Source: Hydractinia symbiolongicarpus (lineage: Eukaryota > Cnidaria > Hydrozoa > Anthoathecata > Hydractiniidae). From it: DNA of 64,000 bases. Shown in pieces: positions 37,061 to 49,499 of the stretch (position 1 is the stretch's first letter; each line of letters opens with the position of its first letter). The notes under the pieces were generated by a model. The model did not search any database. It was given only the letters and a program-made list of their open reading frames with translations, and was not told the origin of the DNA. The stretch is taken from positions 9,920,001 through 9,984,000 of the forward strand of contig NC_079878.1 in the NCBI RefSeq assembly GCF_029227915.1, in the 5' to 3' direction. The translations under genes and the position numbers were made by a program.

Positions 37061-38834
37061 ACGGAACTAAGAGACCGTTTACACGAGACTGAAGTAACGT
37101 GCAAGCGTAGTGAAATTCCACACCACAGTGTAATGTGCGACTTTTTCGCAATATCTCACTCCGGGTGAGTTAAATTCCGGGAAAAGCCCGTAGTCGTAAT
37201 GGGCTGAATCTTTCGTGTGCTAAATTTTAAGTGTCCGCGCTAATAAGAATACCAAAATTCTAACCGGCTGGCCATTATTCTTTTATCTCTATTGTTCTAA
37301 AACATTCACCTATTGTTTTTAACCCGAAATCTCAACCTGGTATTCTTATAAAGCATATTCTTATAAAAGAAATAGCGTGTATTCAAAAACCACATTTTAA
37401 TCCGAGGTGAAGTGTTTGCATGGTAATCTCACACGAAATTTTTAGACTGTCATAAGTCAGTGTCACTTTTCCCGAATTGATAAAACATGTGTGAACAATC
37501 CTAAAAACGAAACACTGTAGACGAAACAGTTTGAGTTCACTTCAGATTTTGTGTAACATCAAACGTTTTTTTATGTTTAGCATTCATTTAATCTAAAGTG
37601 TGTCTAACCACTATTATAGAACCGAAAAAAAACAACAACTTTATTCACAATGTCCTTAACATCTCAAGTATTAAACAAAAAATTGTGTGTAAAAAAACAT
37701 CAAAAATGAATACGCCCGTTCCTAAAAAAGTTTATTTACTTAAAGCAACTAAAGAATTAAAAATTGTTTTTTGTTCAGGAGGCTGATACCAATGTATTGT
37801 TCACGAACAAGGGCTTTCCAAAAATGTTCATATGTAAAAAATATTTATTACAGCCACAATTGTTATCCATACAAAACTAACAAGAAGTGTCAGCTACGTC
37901 ATTTGAAGACAAAAACCTGGCGATAAAGTTACAGGAACTCTCCAAATTCTATTTAGATTGTTCAGACAGTTTAAAGATGATGTCAGCATGAAATAAACAA
38001 GTGCCGTTGTTTTTCGCCGTCATTCTTTTGTTCTCATTTATAGTTTAATTAATATTTGACTCATAGCTCATCACTTTGCCTCATTTACTAGAATAAATAT
38101 TAGCAAAGTTACTGGAGATAACAAGGCAAATGTAAACAAAGTCTTAATAATAAATACATTTTGTAACCCGATAGCATGTCCAATATAAAACAAAGGTTCT
38201 TTTAAATTCGCATAGGGTTTTTTAAACAGAGACTGAAGTAGCCGTCTACCATAACAAATGTATCAAGTGTTGCTCTGAAAAACGAACTATAGAGTTTGTT
38301 TCCCCCTTGATGGTCCCTTTATTAACAGTTGGGCAGCTAGTAAGTAACGAAATTTTATTTACTAATTTATTTTATTCTATCGCTAGTTAATCTGCCTCAT
38401 GTTTTATTGATAACGTACAAATTACTGTGCTTCTCAAACGTGACTATCGCCGTAGCTAATATAAGTTCTGAGACTCAACATTCATCACATATTTTTGGAA
38501 AAAATACATAAATGATAAAACATGTACACCAATTTTACGAAAAGAAAAAGCAATGTAACTTCTCATACGAAAGTAGGCAATCTTACAGAAAACAGAACAT
38601 GGTTTGAAGTTTTTTTTCCAGCAATTTCCTATAATTTTAAGAGAGGCCAGCTCCTCTTGACAGGCAAATAGGCCTGGGATGAGGTTGAATATTGTCATTA
38701 TTCAAATTGAATTGTATGTAGCAACAGTTGATAAAAAGGTGATCTGACACTTTTTATGCTTAATTGAGGATGATAATTTTTTTGTTAAAAACAGAATCGT
38801 ATAAAGTTTTGTGATGACCTGCAACATCACTAGG

Positions 38835-38882
38835 CGGGGCATTTGTTCACAGTACTTGCGGGACATTTGTTCACAGTACTTA
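38835..38882 (+). repeat. Two tandem 24-bp units
   Basis: CGGGGCATTTGTTCACAGTACTTG is followed directly by CGGGACATTTGTTCACAGTACTTA. The copies differ at two positions. Confidence 0.8.
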
Positions 38883-39673
38883 CCGCGGGAAAGAGATTTA
38901 TGATGATTAGCTTAAAAAAATTATGTTATTGATTTATTTATGTTTTAACCGTTATATAAATAAATATATTTATTTTATAACAGAGATAATAACGTTCGCA
39001 CAGTGTGGTTGACATTATGTAACGGTTGAGCGAGGTAGTTATAAAATTATTTACACTTTTTTATACAAGTATGACGTTTAAGCATACGAATAAAAGGGAA
39101 GAGAAATTAAACATATCTCCAGCCTAATGAAAATAATTTCATAAATTTTAGAATTATATGGAAAACATGAAAATATTTTAGCCCCCTTTGATTTAAAATT
39201 TTACGCTTTTTTAAAAAAGAAACCAGACTTTAGTCTTAGTACTTTATTTGAAGTCAAACCTTTACCTAAACACCTGCATCAAATAATATTTGGGTTCAAA
39301 ATCAAAATAAAAGAAGCTGTTTCACTAAAAAAAAGGCAATATAGATGGCGAATGTTTACAAAAGTTAAACTGTTTGCGGTTTTCTTGCACATGCGCAAGC
39401 ATTTCTGTAGGTAGAAGATATAAACAACGGACAACAATAAAGAAATCCATCTAAAAAACGAAATATTTTTTTAAAATTAGTGAATTGTTTTTAAAAAGAG
39501 AAGAATACAAATAAATTTTGGTTCCACTTCCTTTTGAATCTTATGCTACCCAAAAAATCTTTAATCTTCATTAATAACAATTTTACCCTGTGAAAGTCCT
39601 GCTTTTTTACCTACACGTGCGAGCATGATCGTTGTTTTCAAAATGAAATTAAAACAAGTAAGTCACGCGAAAA

Positions 39674-40246
39674 GTGATTTATAATCCTGGCAATGCATTT
39701 TTAACACCGCAGTTCATTCAAACTCCTGTTTCAAGAACACCAAGTCTTTTGGACTATGATAGTTATGTTGATACAGAAAGTAATCCAAAACTTAACCACT
39801 CTTCACGTTTCTTCTTCTTTAAACTCTGTTACAAGTGTGCATTTTTGGCCCAAATAAATAGGGTGATAAAGTCGCAAAATGCGCGGTCATTTCTGTAGTA
39901 TATTACATGATGCACAAAGTACTTAATTTACCATATGGTGTGTTTTAAACTTTACTAAGATCTTACTGTTGGCACTTGTGACGTCATAAGTTGAAACTTT
40001 TAGGAATTACAAAATCTTGTCCTGGAAATAACCATACGCAGGTTGAAGTATTTTACATGATTAAAGACCTTCGTGGAAACTTGATACCCATACAGGAGAC
40101 ATCAATAAACATTGATACATCTCGGAAAGAAAACATAGAAAAACGATGGCAAAATTGTCAAATGGTGCTTCCCCTCAAAAACAACACCCGTAAAAAAGTA
40201 AAAATATTTATCCATAAAATCTTAAAATTCATCAAAAGCTATTAAA
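39674..40246 (+). CDS. Candidate exon pair of an unrecognised gene
   Basis: An open frame starting at about 39660 reads NPGNAFLTPQFIQTPVSRTP and then SLLDYDSYVDTE. It can be spliced at 39784 (GAAA|GTAATC) to an acceptor at 40003 (AACTTTTAG), keeping frame into ITKSCPGNNHTQVEVFYMIK, DLRGNLIPIQETSINID and RKENIEKRWQNCQMVLPLK, and stops near 40243. Amino-acid composition and the matching phase-1 junction favour real coding sequence. The start exon and possible further exons are not found. I do not recognise a family. The weak donor and lack of a start mean that it may also be a decayed element. Confidence 0.35.
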
Positions 40247-41026
40247 GGTGCTACGGAACGGCTGTTGGTTTTCAACTTTAGTGACTTACACGAAAATCCA
40301 GCTGATGGCGGTGAAAAACAAAAATGGCTATTTTCCGGACTGTATGTAATTTACAGACTCGAACATATACATATATCTAGAAACTTTATCTTCTCCAGCC
40401 TTGATCATGTTTTCATCCAAAAGGAGTCTTTCTGAAACATTTCTTTGTAATATACGTTTCGAAAAAAATATAGAACCAGCAAGAAAAGTGCGCTGGTCTG
40501 TTCATTGCGCAAAACGCGTTTGCCGGATTTTTAATATGTGCGGGGGATATACGGAATGTGAGCATTTTAACCGGTTCGTAGCCCCTTTAAAGTTGGCGTA
40601 GACACGAGAGAGGCGTTACTAAAGAAATTATTGTGCTAAAATTTTTTAGGATCTGAAAACGTGAGCAAAAATTTGGAAAAGCTCCACTGATGCATGAATC
40701 TACTATGTTGTGAGCAGATCTATTTTTAAGCTCTCCCTCACACAGTTTCGACGCGTTATGTAACTATAATTATGTCATAAAGTTATCATAAAACAGTAAC
40801 GATGAAGTGTAACATTGGAAGAACTGAAAATCTCGTAAATTTGACGACCGTTATCCAAGTTCTCGTTAAAGCTTTATACATTATACATATTTTATAAAAA
40901 ATTATAACCGGGGGTAAAAAAAAGGTGTGAATAAATTTTATTACCGCTGAGTAAGGATATTGGGGACTTTCACAATACAAAAACTACGTTGTCCTTAAAT
41001 TTTCTAAAAAGTCCTCTTTTGAAACA

Positions 41027-41125
41027 CCAACCTTGTCCTCAGTACTTGTTTTCTCGTTTTTTATATCAGGACAGCCGCCGTTACGACGTCTGAAAAGATA
41101 CACGATGTTCAGGGGACGAGGTTGG
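41027..41125. mobile_element. Foldback MITE (CAACCTCG family)
   Basis: The ends are CCAACCTTGTCCTCAGTAC and, inverted, TCAGGGGACGAGGTTGG. Flanks TGAAACAC and AAAAACAC are similar. The middle (GACAGCCGCCGTTACGACG) is unrelated to other copies. Confidence 0.7.
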
Positions 41126-41909
41126 AAAAACACGTGCCAAAAAAAAATAATTACGAATTTAAACGACAGCGACAACCAAAACAAATACGTCTGCTATAAA
41201 AGTGGAAAATATGTGAAGCTGGAAATAAGAAAGGAAAAAACTGATCTGCGTGTTCTCATCAGCAACCCACAGCGTCAAAATGATTCTTTTCGAGTAAAAG
41301 AAGTAACGAAAACTTAGATTTTGGGGTTTACCCTGCCCTGCACATAAGAATTACAAAATAATAATAATTAAGTGTAAGAATTCCTTGGAACAAAGTAGAA
41401 TATGTACACTAATTTGGTGGCAGAAACCAAGAACAGGCTGCCTTTAAAGCAACTGCAGGTGAACAGTGTGGGTACAAATATCACCAAGATAGGTAGGGAG
41501 AATAGTAAAGTTCATAATTCACTCGTTGATTGTTATATGTTACTTCTCTATATTTTTTACTCTATATTTTCAAACGTTCGCATCAGCAAAAAATATTTTA
41601 CTTTAATTAGTAAAAATGGAGTTCAAAGCAAGTTATTTAATCTTTCTGCACCATTCATAATAGCATAGAAGTACTTGGTTAATAGCGACACGAAAGCACG
41701 GATTGCCATAACGCACAGGATGAACCCCATCATTGCAAGTCGTATAATAAAGAAAACATGTGATAGGATGGGATAGTAAATTACAGGATTTCTAAAAGTT
41801 CCTCTTTCTACTGAAAAACAATGTAAACACGTTGGAGAAACGTTAAAATAAAGGAAACTTTCATTACTGCAGTGGTATACTCATTAAATCATATAATGAC
41901 TAAGAAGCA

Positions 41910-41983
41910 CCAACCTCGCCCCCAGTGCTTGTTTTTCATTATAACTTAAAAAAAAACCTAACAGGTCCCTAGGGATGATGTTA
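41910..41983. mobile_element. Foldback MITE (CAACCTCG family)
   Basis: The left end is CCAACCTCGCCCCCAGTGCTTG and the right end AGGTCCCTAGGGATGATGTT. Flanks TAAGAAGCAC and AAGAGCAC are near-matching. The right terminus is decayed. Confidence 0.6.
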
Positions 41984-42436
41984 AGAGCACAGTATTACAA
42001 TATCGCAAAACTTTAAAAGTTTAAAAACGCGAGACCCGTGCGTTTAGTATCTTCTAGAAACATTGTTATTATAAAAGTGGGAAAAATAAGAACGCTTTAA
42101 TTTTTCGCTGCGGTTGAGAGAAAGGCGTGTGTATTTTAGCAGTTGTAAAACAGGTCAAAAGAAAAGAACTGATGACTTTATCGTATAGCAGAACCTGAGA
42201 TCAAAGTTGTCAAAAGGAGTATTTCCCCGTCCTTGAGGGTTTGTAAAAAACAAGAACCCTGGGAACGAGGCTGAGGACTATTATTAACACCTGTGAAAAA
42301 TATGTAGGACCTAGCCTTTCTATTGTTTTTTTCTACAGGAAATACAAGAGAGCTATTTGTGCAACGACAAAAAGGAAAGGTTGGTAACGAAGTTGCGCCT
42401 AACATCCAAACAAGAAGTGAAACTTTACTAAAATTA

Positions 42437-42510
42437 AATAACTTTATGAGAGTAAACAAATTTATTAGAATAAACAAATTTATAAGAGTAAACAACTTCA
42501 TGAGAAAAAA
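42437..42510 (+). repeat. 18-bp tandem repeat, four units
   Basis: Units of the form AAACAAATTTATAAGAGT repeat about four times. In one frame they encode (N-K-F-I-R-V/I)n, but no convincing protein context exists, so I treat this as a minisatellite. Confidence 0.7.
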
Positions 42511-42559
42511 TAATGAAAGTGATTTCTTTGTACTTTTGCTTTTCTTTTAATATTGACCA

Positions 42560-45540
42560 CGTCCATTTTCAATGAGCACGTGATTCTCAGTTCCATTTTG
42601 CTTAATTAAAATTTTCCATGAAAATTAAATTCATTAAATAAAGAGTTTCTGGAACAATTTTCTAAATTTGTGGTTCACGTGTTCACATTATTTCTTATCA
42701 CTTTAAACCGCGCATTTAAAAATCCTTTCTCTTCTATTCTTCTACTCAATATCATTAATGACAAACTGTGCTACGAAAACACCATGGAGACTAAAAACTG
42801 TACCCCCGTCTTTTAATTAAACCATTTTAATAGTTTATGAGAGTTTTCGTATACAAGATACGATTATATGCATAAATAAATATATAAAAAACTGCAAACT
42901 GCTGAGAGATCTGTTGTGAAAAGTTGTATTTTTTATGAACAGATGTAAATGTAATATTCTCATACAGATAAAATGTACAACAGTTGCTAAAAAGAAAAGA
43001 AAAGAAAAGATTTTAAGCACTCAATTTATTAAAAAAGTAAGTAAAAAATATTCGCTCAGTATTGTTTATGAGAACTTGGAGGATAGAAAGGCACTTTAAC
43101 TCGTTCGTTTGGTTTCTTGGTTCATTGTCATCCTAGTGTAAACTCACCCTTATTATTAAGCAGTAGTTTTATGAAGGGAGCCTGCTGAGGGACAGTTTGG
43201 CCACCGCATATCTTCGGGTTTTTTTAGTTTAGAATCTTTTTTATGATAATATTTAACCCTTAGACATTCTTTTTTGTAGTTTAAAGGTAAAATTGTAAAG
43301 GCGTTCTTGGACACAAAAAAGAGTAAAAATACATAAGTTGTTTTTAGCCTATTTGCAAAATCGGTGTGATTTGATAAATTCTCTAACTTACGGATCTAGA
43401 GTATAAACAAGAAATCTTAAATGAACAAAATATGCCGTACTTCCAAGTTTTTGAAAGTCACAACGATGAAAGGTCAACGATGAAAAAATACCATTGTTAC
43501 GCGAATTTTAGAGTCTAACAAAAATCTAACCAGTTTTATCATTTGAAAGTTTCATTCTTGTTTAGATAAGTCTACAGGTTTAAAGTAACCTTGGTTTCCA
43601 ATGGCATAAAAAGTTGTTCTGACAAAACAAAAATACGGACCTTATTGGAAACCATGCTTTGATAACGACAGTGCGTCAACAAATTTAATTCAAAACTGTG
43701 TGTAATTAAAAACGCCTAGCCACGGTAGACAGTTCAACCGCATTGTAACAGCACGTGACTCAATGTAATAAATTATTTTAAAGACACAACATTCTAAAGA
43801 CAAACTATAAGTGCTTGGTAACCGAAAAAAACATCTCAAATAATTCTTTCAGGCAAAAGTTTTTATTGTGGAGTCTTTCTCTCCCGCTGCGAAACGTTGG
43901 GTTTTCATAGAAGAAGAAAAGTTTGGTTCTTTCCCGTTTATCTATTATTATTAATTTTTTAATTAATTAATTTTGCTTTGGTTTTGGTTTAAATCTGATA
44001 AAACTTTTTTCTTTGGTCCTTTTAGTATTTTGTTATGTTATTTCCGCGCATGCAAAATTATAAAAATAAAATTTCCAAAAAGCGTGTTTTTTACGTTCCA
44101 TAAATGTATTACTCGCCATCGCAGACGATGCATACCGTTAGGATCAGGAAATAATAAAATTGTTTGCGTTAAGCTTTTAATAACTGCGAAGAAGCTTGTA
44201 AACTGAAATAAATTACAGTGTGATTTTCTTTCAACGACGCTCGCTCATTAATCTTTTATCCTATTAAACGGTCACCATAGTATTAAAGACAAAACAAGAC
44301 CACAATCAAGACGGCGCCATATCACTGAATCAATTACAACACTACCCCCTTAACAATCCATCAAGCTCAAGTCGACTACTAAACTTTAAGCGTGTTCAAC
44401 ATTTAACTTAAATTTAATTTTTCTCTTAGCACGGACATTTTCAGACGCGAAATTACCAATTTACTGATCCTAAATTTGGTGTGTTCAAACATTCCTTTGT
44501 CACGTTTATACAATATGACTTGGATAATAAAAACGTCAAGAGTAAAAAAATACCAACTTAAACTCGTTCCCAGCTTCCTTTCGCTTTCTGATATGCGTTC
44601 TGGTGGGAAAAGAGTATGTCTACAAGTGAAACGTAAAAGAAACCCTTAGGAACAAGATTGATACCAACTGTAAAAAATATGGCAGATTAAAAAACTAGGC
44701 AATAAGAGGTCAATCAAAGTAAAATTACATTTTTCACTCCCCCGTGATCGATTTTCGAGATAAATCTAATCCACAAAAGTCACGAATATGTTCAGCTCTT
44801 TGTTAAAAGAAGAACACGTAGACTGTTTGCCCTATTGTGGTAGCCTAGTGACGAAGTAAGCTTTTGTTTTGCTAATAGTGATGTACGATAAAAATCTATC
44901 TCATTAAAAATAAATTATGCTGTTGTTGTTTAAAACGGACGTCATAATCGAGAGGCCTAGAAACTAGATGACAGCTACAACGTTTATAACGACAAGTTGG
45001 CATGACAAAAACAATTACATCATCCTTATCTAAAAATAGATTACGCAAGGCTACGTATATATGTTGTGCGTGATGTGAGTGCCACACGCCCAACGAAATG
45101 ATATGTTGTCAAGTAAATAAAACAACAACAACGACCTGGATTATTTTTAACGCATAGAGTTACAAGCCACTTTTGATAGCGTTGGCAAGTAGGAATTAAA
45201 CCAATGTTTTTTCAGAAACGTTTCTTTGATTCAAAAACGATTTGAATCCGATAATATTCTTGATTTGTTTCAAATTTTTGGCTGTCAAACAAGTTCGCAT
45301 ATTAACTTGTTGTTGTAAAAAATAATGCTTTGGTCTAAAGAGGCGCTAACCTGGTTCCCAGGGCTTCTTTTTTTATATCATAAAATCTCTGAAGACTCAA
45401 ACGACTGGAAAGAAAAATTATTGAAATTATATTATGAAAAAGTCTAATAATATTTCTTTTTTTCGGCGCGTTGGTTTTTGCAAAGAACTTTGAAAACCAG
45501 TCCTCTATCTACCTCATAGAACCTAGGTTAATAATATTTT
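42560..45540. other. No gene recognised
   Basis: This is AT-rich DNA with two foldback-MITE remnants at about 44553-44662 (ACTCGTTCCCAGCTTCC ... CCCTTAGGAACAAGATTG) and 45344-45372 (CTAACCTGGTTCCCAGGGCT). No supported ORF is present. Confidence 0.45.
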
Positions 45541-45562
45541 AATTTTTTGTATAGAATCCACT

Positions 45563-47248
45563 ATGGCGTGTTGCTTCCGTATGCTGCAGTACATAATTGC
45601 GTTGATGTTACTGGCTGCCATTGGTCTGCTGGTAACAGCGGCTTGTGTTGATTATTGGTGGAAATGGGAGATAACTGGAATGGAAAGTGGGAACAAGGGT
45701 GAGACGCGGTTTTTATTAATTTGATCCACGGCGTGTTTCTCAGCACTATTTTCGTATCTGTCACATGAAGCAAAGCGAAATCTAAAGGGATAGATACCCT
45801 CCTAATTAAAACTCACTTTGGATTGCATTTTACTTCAGTCATATAAGCCACACCAAAGTAGAATTTGAACGTGTGCTGCAGAGAAATGCATTTTTTTCGT
45901 TACTGCGCATGATTTTCCGTCCCACGGGAATTTTTTTAGAGTAGAAAATTTCACTTTTAAGTAGAACTTAGGTTTTTTTATGTAAACAGTTGTACTTTAC
46001 TCCAATGTAGAACTTCATCTTGCTCAAATTTAAATCCAGGTGTTTTATCGTATCAAACATGTACTTCCTTTCGTAACCATAAAGAAATGGTGTAATTTTA
46101 GATTTATTTTTATTGTCAACATAAGATACAACACTCCTCCACACGGCTTCACTTTTGTGGCAACCATAAATTATTTCTAGGTTTATGGCGAACCTGTTTA
46201 CCAAAGGTTGTCGGAACTAATTCAAAGACTTGTTCGCAGAGAGATGACATTTTTCAGTTTTCGCAGCACAAAAGTAAGTACATTTTTTGACACCACAAAC
46301 ATTTTGTCGAACAAAATTACGTATTTATTTCATTATTTTTTCTACAAAAATACTCAACATGATCTTAAGACGCATGTCGTGCTAATCTCCCCTTACAATC
46401 AAATGCTTGATTGCTTGATATGCCAAATTTCAGTGAACAGTTTTTTTTAGATTTGGACATGGTTTTAGCAACACTGTGTGGTGGTGGAGTGTGTTATATC
46501 ATTTCTGTGGTTTTGATATTCATAACAATTTGTCAAAAATATCCAACGAAATGCTTCATTCTCGTGGAAGCAATTGTGACCTTTCTTGGAGGTAAGATAT
46601 ATACAGATATTATACAGCATATGCTTTGTGAGAAAAACGTGTTTTTTTTCTTGTATTACTTAACTTTTAAAAGATGGTTCGTTTCTTAAAAGATTCGTTT
46701 TTCTTCTCAAAATTTTACCATTGGTGATTAAGAACAAGACCTAGACTATTCTTGCTCGGTTTCGCGAGAAGCCTAATTTATCCTCTTTCTGAAAAATGGG
46801 AAGAACTTTTTATGGCAAACTAGTTCCCAAAAATTAGCGATTGTGGGACCGTTTTGCCCGATTTGGCCCGGATATTTGCGGTACCTGTCCTTTAAGGGTT
46901 AATTAAAAAAGACCTTTCTCCCTTGGCTTTATTTAATGACAATGACAATTTTAACTCAATACAAAAATTAGTCCCCAAAACCCAAATAATTTCTCTTTTA
47001 AAATTCCGTTATAATTTAATAATTACTATATTTTCTTAATTTCAGTTGGCGCATGCGCATTCAGTGTCACGTGGGCAATATTAGAAATACAAGATGAGAA
47101 CTTGAATTGGGCATTTTATTTGCTTTATGCTGCAGGCGGTTTAGGAGTACTTACGTTTTTCTTCTCGTTGGTATTACTCTGCATGCGCGCTCCTGGAGCC
47201 TATCACTCAACGCGTCGAGACGATGAAATTATCATGCTGTCAAGATAA
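45563..47248 (+). CDS. Claudin-superfamily four-helix membrane protein (gene 2)
   Basis: Four exons join in frame: 45563-45698, 46181-46273, 46451-46591 and 47046-47248. All introns are GT-AG and phase 1. They give 190 residues. TM1 is at about 8-28. The first loop has WW near 34, then the classical G46-L-W-x-x-C51 ... C63 claudin/PMP22 signature, encoded exactly at the exon 1-2 junction. TM2 lies in exon 3 (CYIISVVLIFITIC), TM3 spans the exon 3-4 junction (VTFLGGVGACAFSV) and TM4 is YLLYAAGGLGVLTFFFSLVLLC. The cytosolic tail ends RRDDEIIMLSR. It differs from gene 1 in sequence and intron phases, so the two are not a recent tandem copy. An acceptor-like TTTGTATAG lies 8 nt before the ATG. An AATAAA at 47895 could be the poly-A signal. 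Confidence 0.82.
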
Positions 47249-47299
47249 ATCTCTTTAACACTTCTGCAGATTATAAGAGGTATTGAGAGAATATCAGAA

Positions 47300-47485
47300 T
47301 ACTAGTCGTTGCCCGTGGAAAAATCCACGGGTTCGCCCGTCCTTTATATTTACCCGTCGCAACAAAGTGGATAAAAGTATATCGCATTTGATATTCGTGT
47401 TTCCGTAACATCATTTTCTAACTCAGCGGGGGGTCCGCGCAGAGACAGACAGACGGAATACGGCTATTATAATAGAGATGTGTTC
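47300..47485. mobile_element. Interspersed repeat tail (CTAGTCGTTGCCCGTGG type)
   Basis: ACTAGTCGTTGCCCGTGGAA with the foldback CCCGTGGAAAAATCCACGGG leads to GACAGACAGACGGAATACGG and CTATTATAATAGAG. This is the layout of a short non-LTR-type repeat end found dispersed in invertebrate genomes. No coding part is present. The family is uncertain. Confidence 0.5.
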
Positions 47486-48140
47486 ACGCATGATTATTTC
47501 TATTTCGGGATTTGAAAAGAGTGTTGACTCAGCAAGTCGCAAATGACGATATGTTTTTGAATTGTTATATGTTCGCGTGACGTCAATAACGACAATGTGA
47601 TGTGGTGTTCCGTAAGAAAGGCCTTCTCCTATTGCTTCTTTTTACGAAGTTTATCTCCGATATAAAAATTGTGTCGTATGTTCCCCTAACATAACGTTAA
47701 AATTAGGAGCTTGTAGACACTTCAAAAAGATCTATGTATAAGGTTTTATGTGTGAGGTTCGCCGAAACTGTGTTACAATATTTCCATCTCAGTAACTCCT
47801 TTGTTGTATATATGTAATGATTGGTGTTGTTTTCAATTTTTTACACACTATATATGTGAAAAGAAACGACAGTGGTCGCACGAGTATTTATTTGAATAAA
47901 AAAGATTTTTTTTTTACTGAAATATATCTAAGATTGAGAAGACTAGCTTAAGTTGACTAATTTGTCTGTTTGAAAATTTCGGGTGAGTTCCATTGACAAG
48001 TCCTTGCCCTAAATCCTAAATTGCGAAAGATAATCTTGACTAAAGTAAATGTTTTTTTTTCGACCTCGCGAGAATAAGTCGTCGCAAATGTTAATCAGCT
48101 TAAGGTAGTCCTTGAGTTATAACCTTTATACCAGGTTCAC

Positions 48141-48190
48141 CAACCTCGTCCCCAGGGCTCTCTTTTTGACAATCTTGGACGGCGAGGCTG
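48141..48190. mobile_element. Short foldback MITE with perfect 9-bp target duplication
   Basis: CAACCTCGTCCCCAGGGCTC ... GGACGGCGAGGCTG is flanked by exact copies of CAGGTTCAC (48132-48140 and 48191-48199). This is the smallest copy of the family here, at about 50 bp. Confidence 0.8.
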
Positions 48191-48779
48191 CAGGTTCACA
48201 TGATACCAGTATCATGTGAACATTTCTCTTGTGAACATTCCTGCAAAAATATTAAAAATAATCTATCTTAAAGCAAAATGTATTTTGCTTTACGCGACAT
48301 CCACTTTTTATAAATGAGTAGTTAAAGAATTTTACACTATCTATAACGCCTTCTGCTCTATTAACTATTCGCTAACGCCCATTATATCCGAATCGGGGAA
48401 TAAAAGGTCGCGTACATAAGAAAGTTATATCCAACCCTAAAGATTTTTAGAAAGAAAAATAAATTCAGTAATCCAGAAACAGGTTAATGACAATAATAAA
48501 AAATCTTCAAATCCCCATATCCCTTAAACCGTTCGTCAAAAACACATCGTCCTATATATTTTTAGCATTTCAATCAGCATGAAGGCGTGGGACGTTGCTG
48601 ACGCCAGCAAAATATTTAAACTGTTATATCTCCTTGACGTCATTAAAATTCAAATGGCGGATCTTTGTTATTCATATGCAGTATAGAATACGTAGATGTT
48701 TGGAGATGCCTGAAAAGAAAGCAATAAAACCAGTTTCAATGTCAAGGGCACTTTTGTGAGCTCAATTTTTCATGTTTTT

Positions 48780-49480
48780 AAGAAGGACTCAGGGCTTCGA
48801 CCTGTTGTCAGATCTGGCGAAAGGAATTTGGGAATTCTGTGGGTTCATAATTACAGCAGAATACCTTCTTAGAGTGTTAAAGCGAATCACGAATCCAGAT
48901 CAGTAAGGGATCAGAGCAAATGGAAGCTAAACCCAGAGCAGTGTTCCAAAAAATATGCAAAACGAGAGTCACTCCAAAGATTGATCAATTGTCTCAGTAC
49001 AAGTCGCGGGAACTAGATCCATACAGTTACGGATGGGATGCTTTTCAAGTGTTGTTGGCTTACATAAAAGCATATGTCTTTCCACCATTAAAAGAAAGTA
49101 CAGGACGACAAAGCAACAGTAACAATCATGATTCTCTCAACTTCTACTTATGTCTGTGCAAAATTTGATTCTGTCGCCTAAACAAATAGATTTGTTAAAA
49201 GATCCTCAAGGGTACATCCACTTTCGCTAAACCGATCAATGGTGACCGGGACAGTTTCAGGCAACGTGTGAAAACACAAGGGGTACCAATCAAGGCTGCA
49301 AACATTATCTCAAATTCCAGACGAACAAAGTACCCAAACTTATTACAAATCGCTGGTGTTCTATACGACAATTGATCCTATTCAAGGTCCTCTGACTTCT
49401 GTACTGGATTATTTGTCAGAATTATTCTCAACCAAGACATAATTTTATCTGAAATGTGGAAACAGTACTGACTTATTTAT
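48780..49480 (+). pseudogene. Decayed DIRS-type (tyrosine-recombinase) retroelement
   Basis: Three frames in order give a recognisable relic. First is an RNase H end (SDLAKGIWEFCGFIITAEYL). Second, at 48920-49168, is the region after RNase H, with TRVTPKIDQLSQYKSRELDP, WDAFQ and AYVFPPL, as in DIRS/Ngaro pol proteins (D-A-F-x(n)-Y-x-F-P-P). Third is the N-terminal helical part of a tyrosine recombinase, VPIKAANIISNSRRTKYPNL followed by LTSVLDYLSELF. Stops and frameshifts separate them, and the reverse transcriptase proper and the recombinase catalytic domain are absent. It is a pseudogene copy. Confidence 0.7.
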
Positions 49481-49499
49481 CAAAATTTTCTAAGAACTA

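Larger units (their letters stand above)
36500..39640. other. Intergenic, no gene recognised
   Basis: The interval contains the choline-transporter 3' UTR, a perfect hairpin at 37021-37060, and a foldback-MITE end near 38645-38690 (GGCCTGGGATGAGGTTG). No coding frame with known motifs was seen. Confidence 0.45.

Noticed and set aside
41160-42500. Weak FGF-like look of frames at 41160-41317 (KYVCYKSGKYVKLEIRKE) and 42339-42430
   Set aside because: No conserved FGF cysteine/aromatic pattern, exon phases do not join cleanly, and a foldback MITE and an 18-bp minisatellite overlap these frames.
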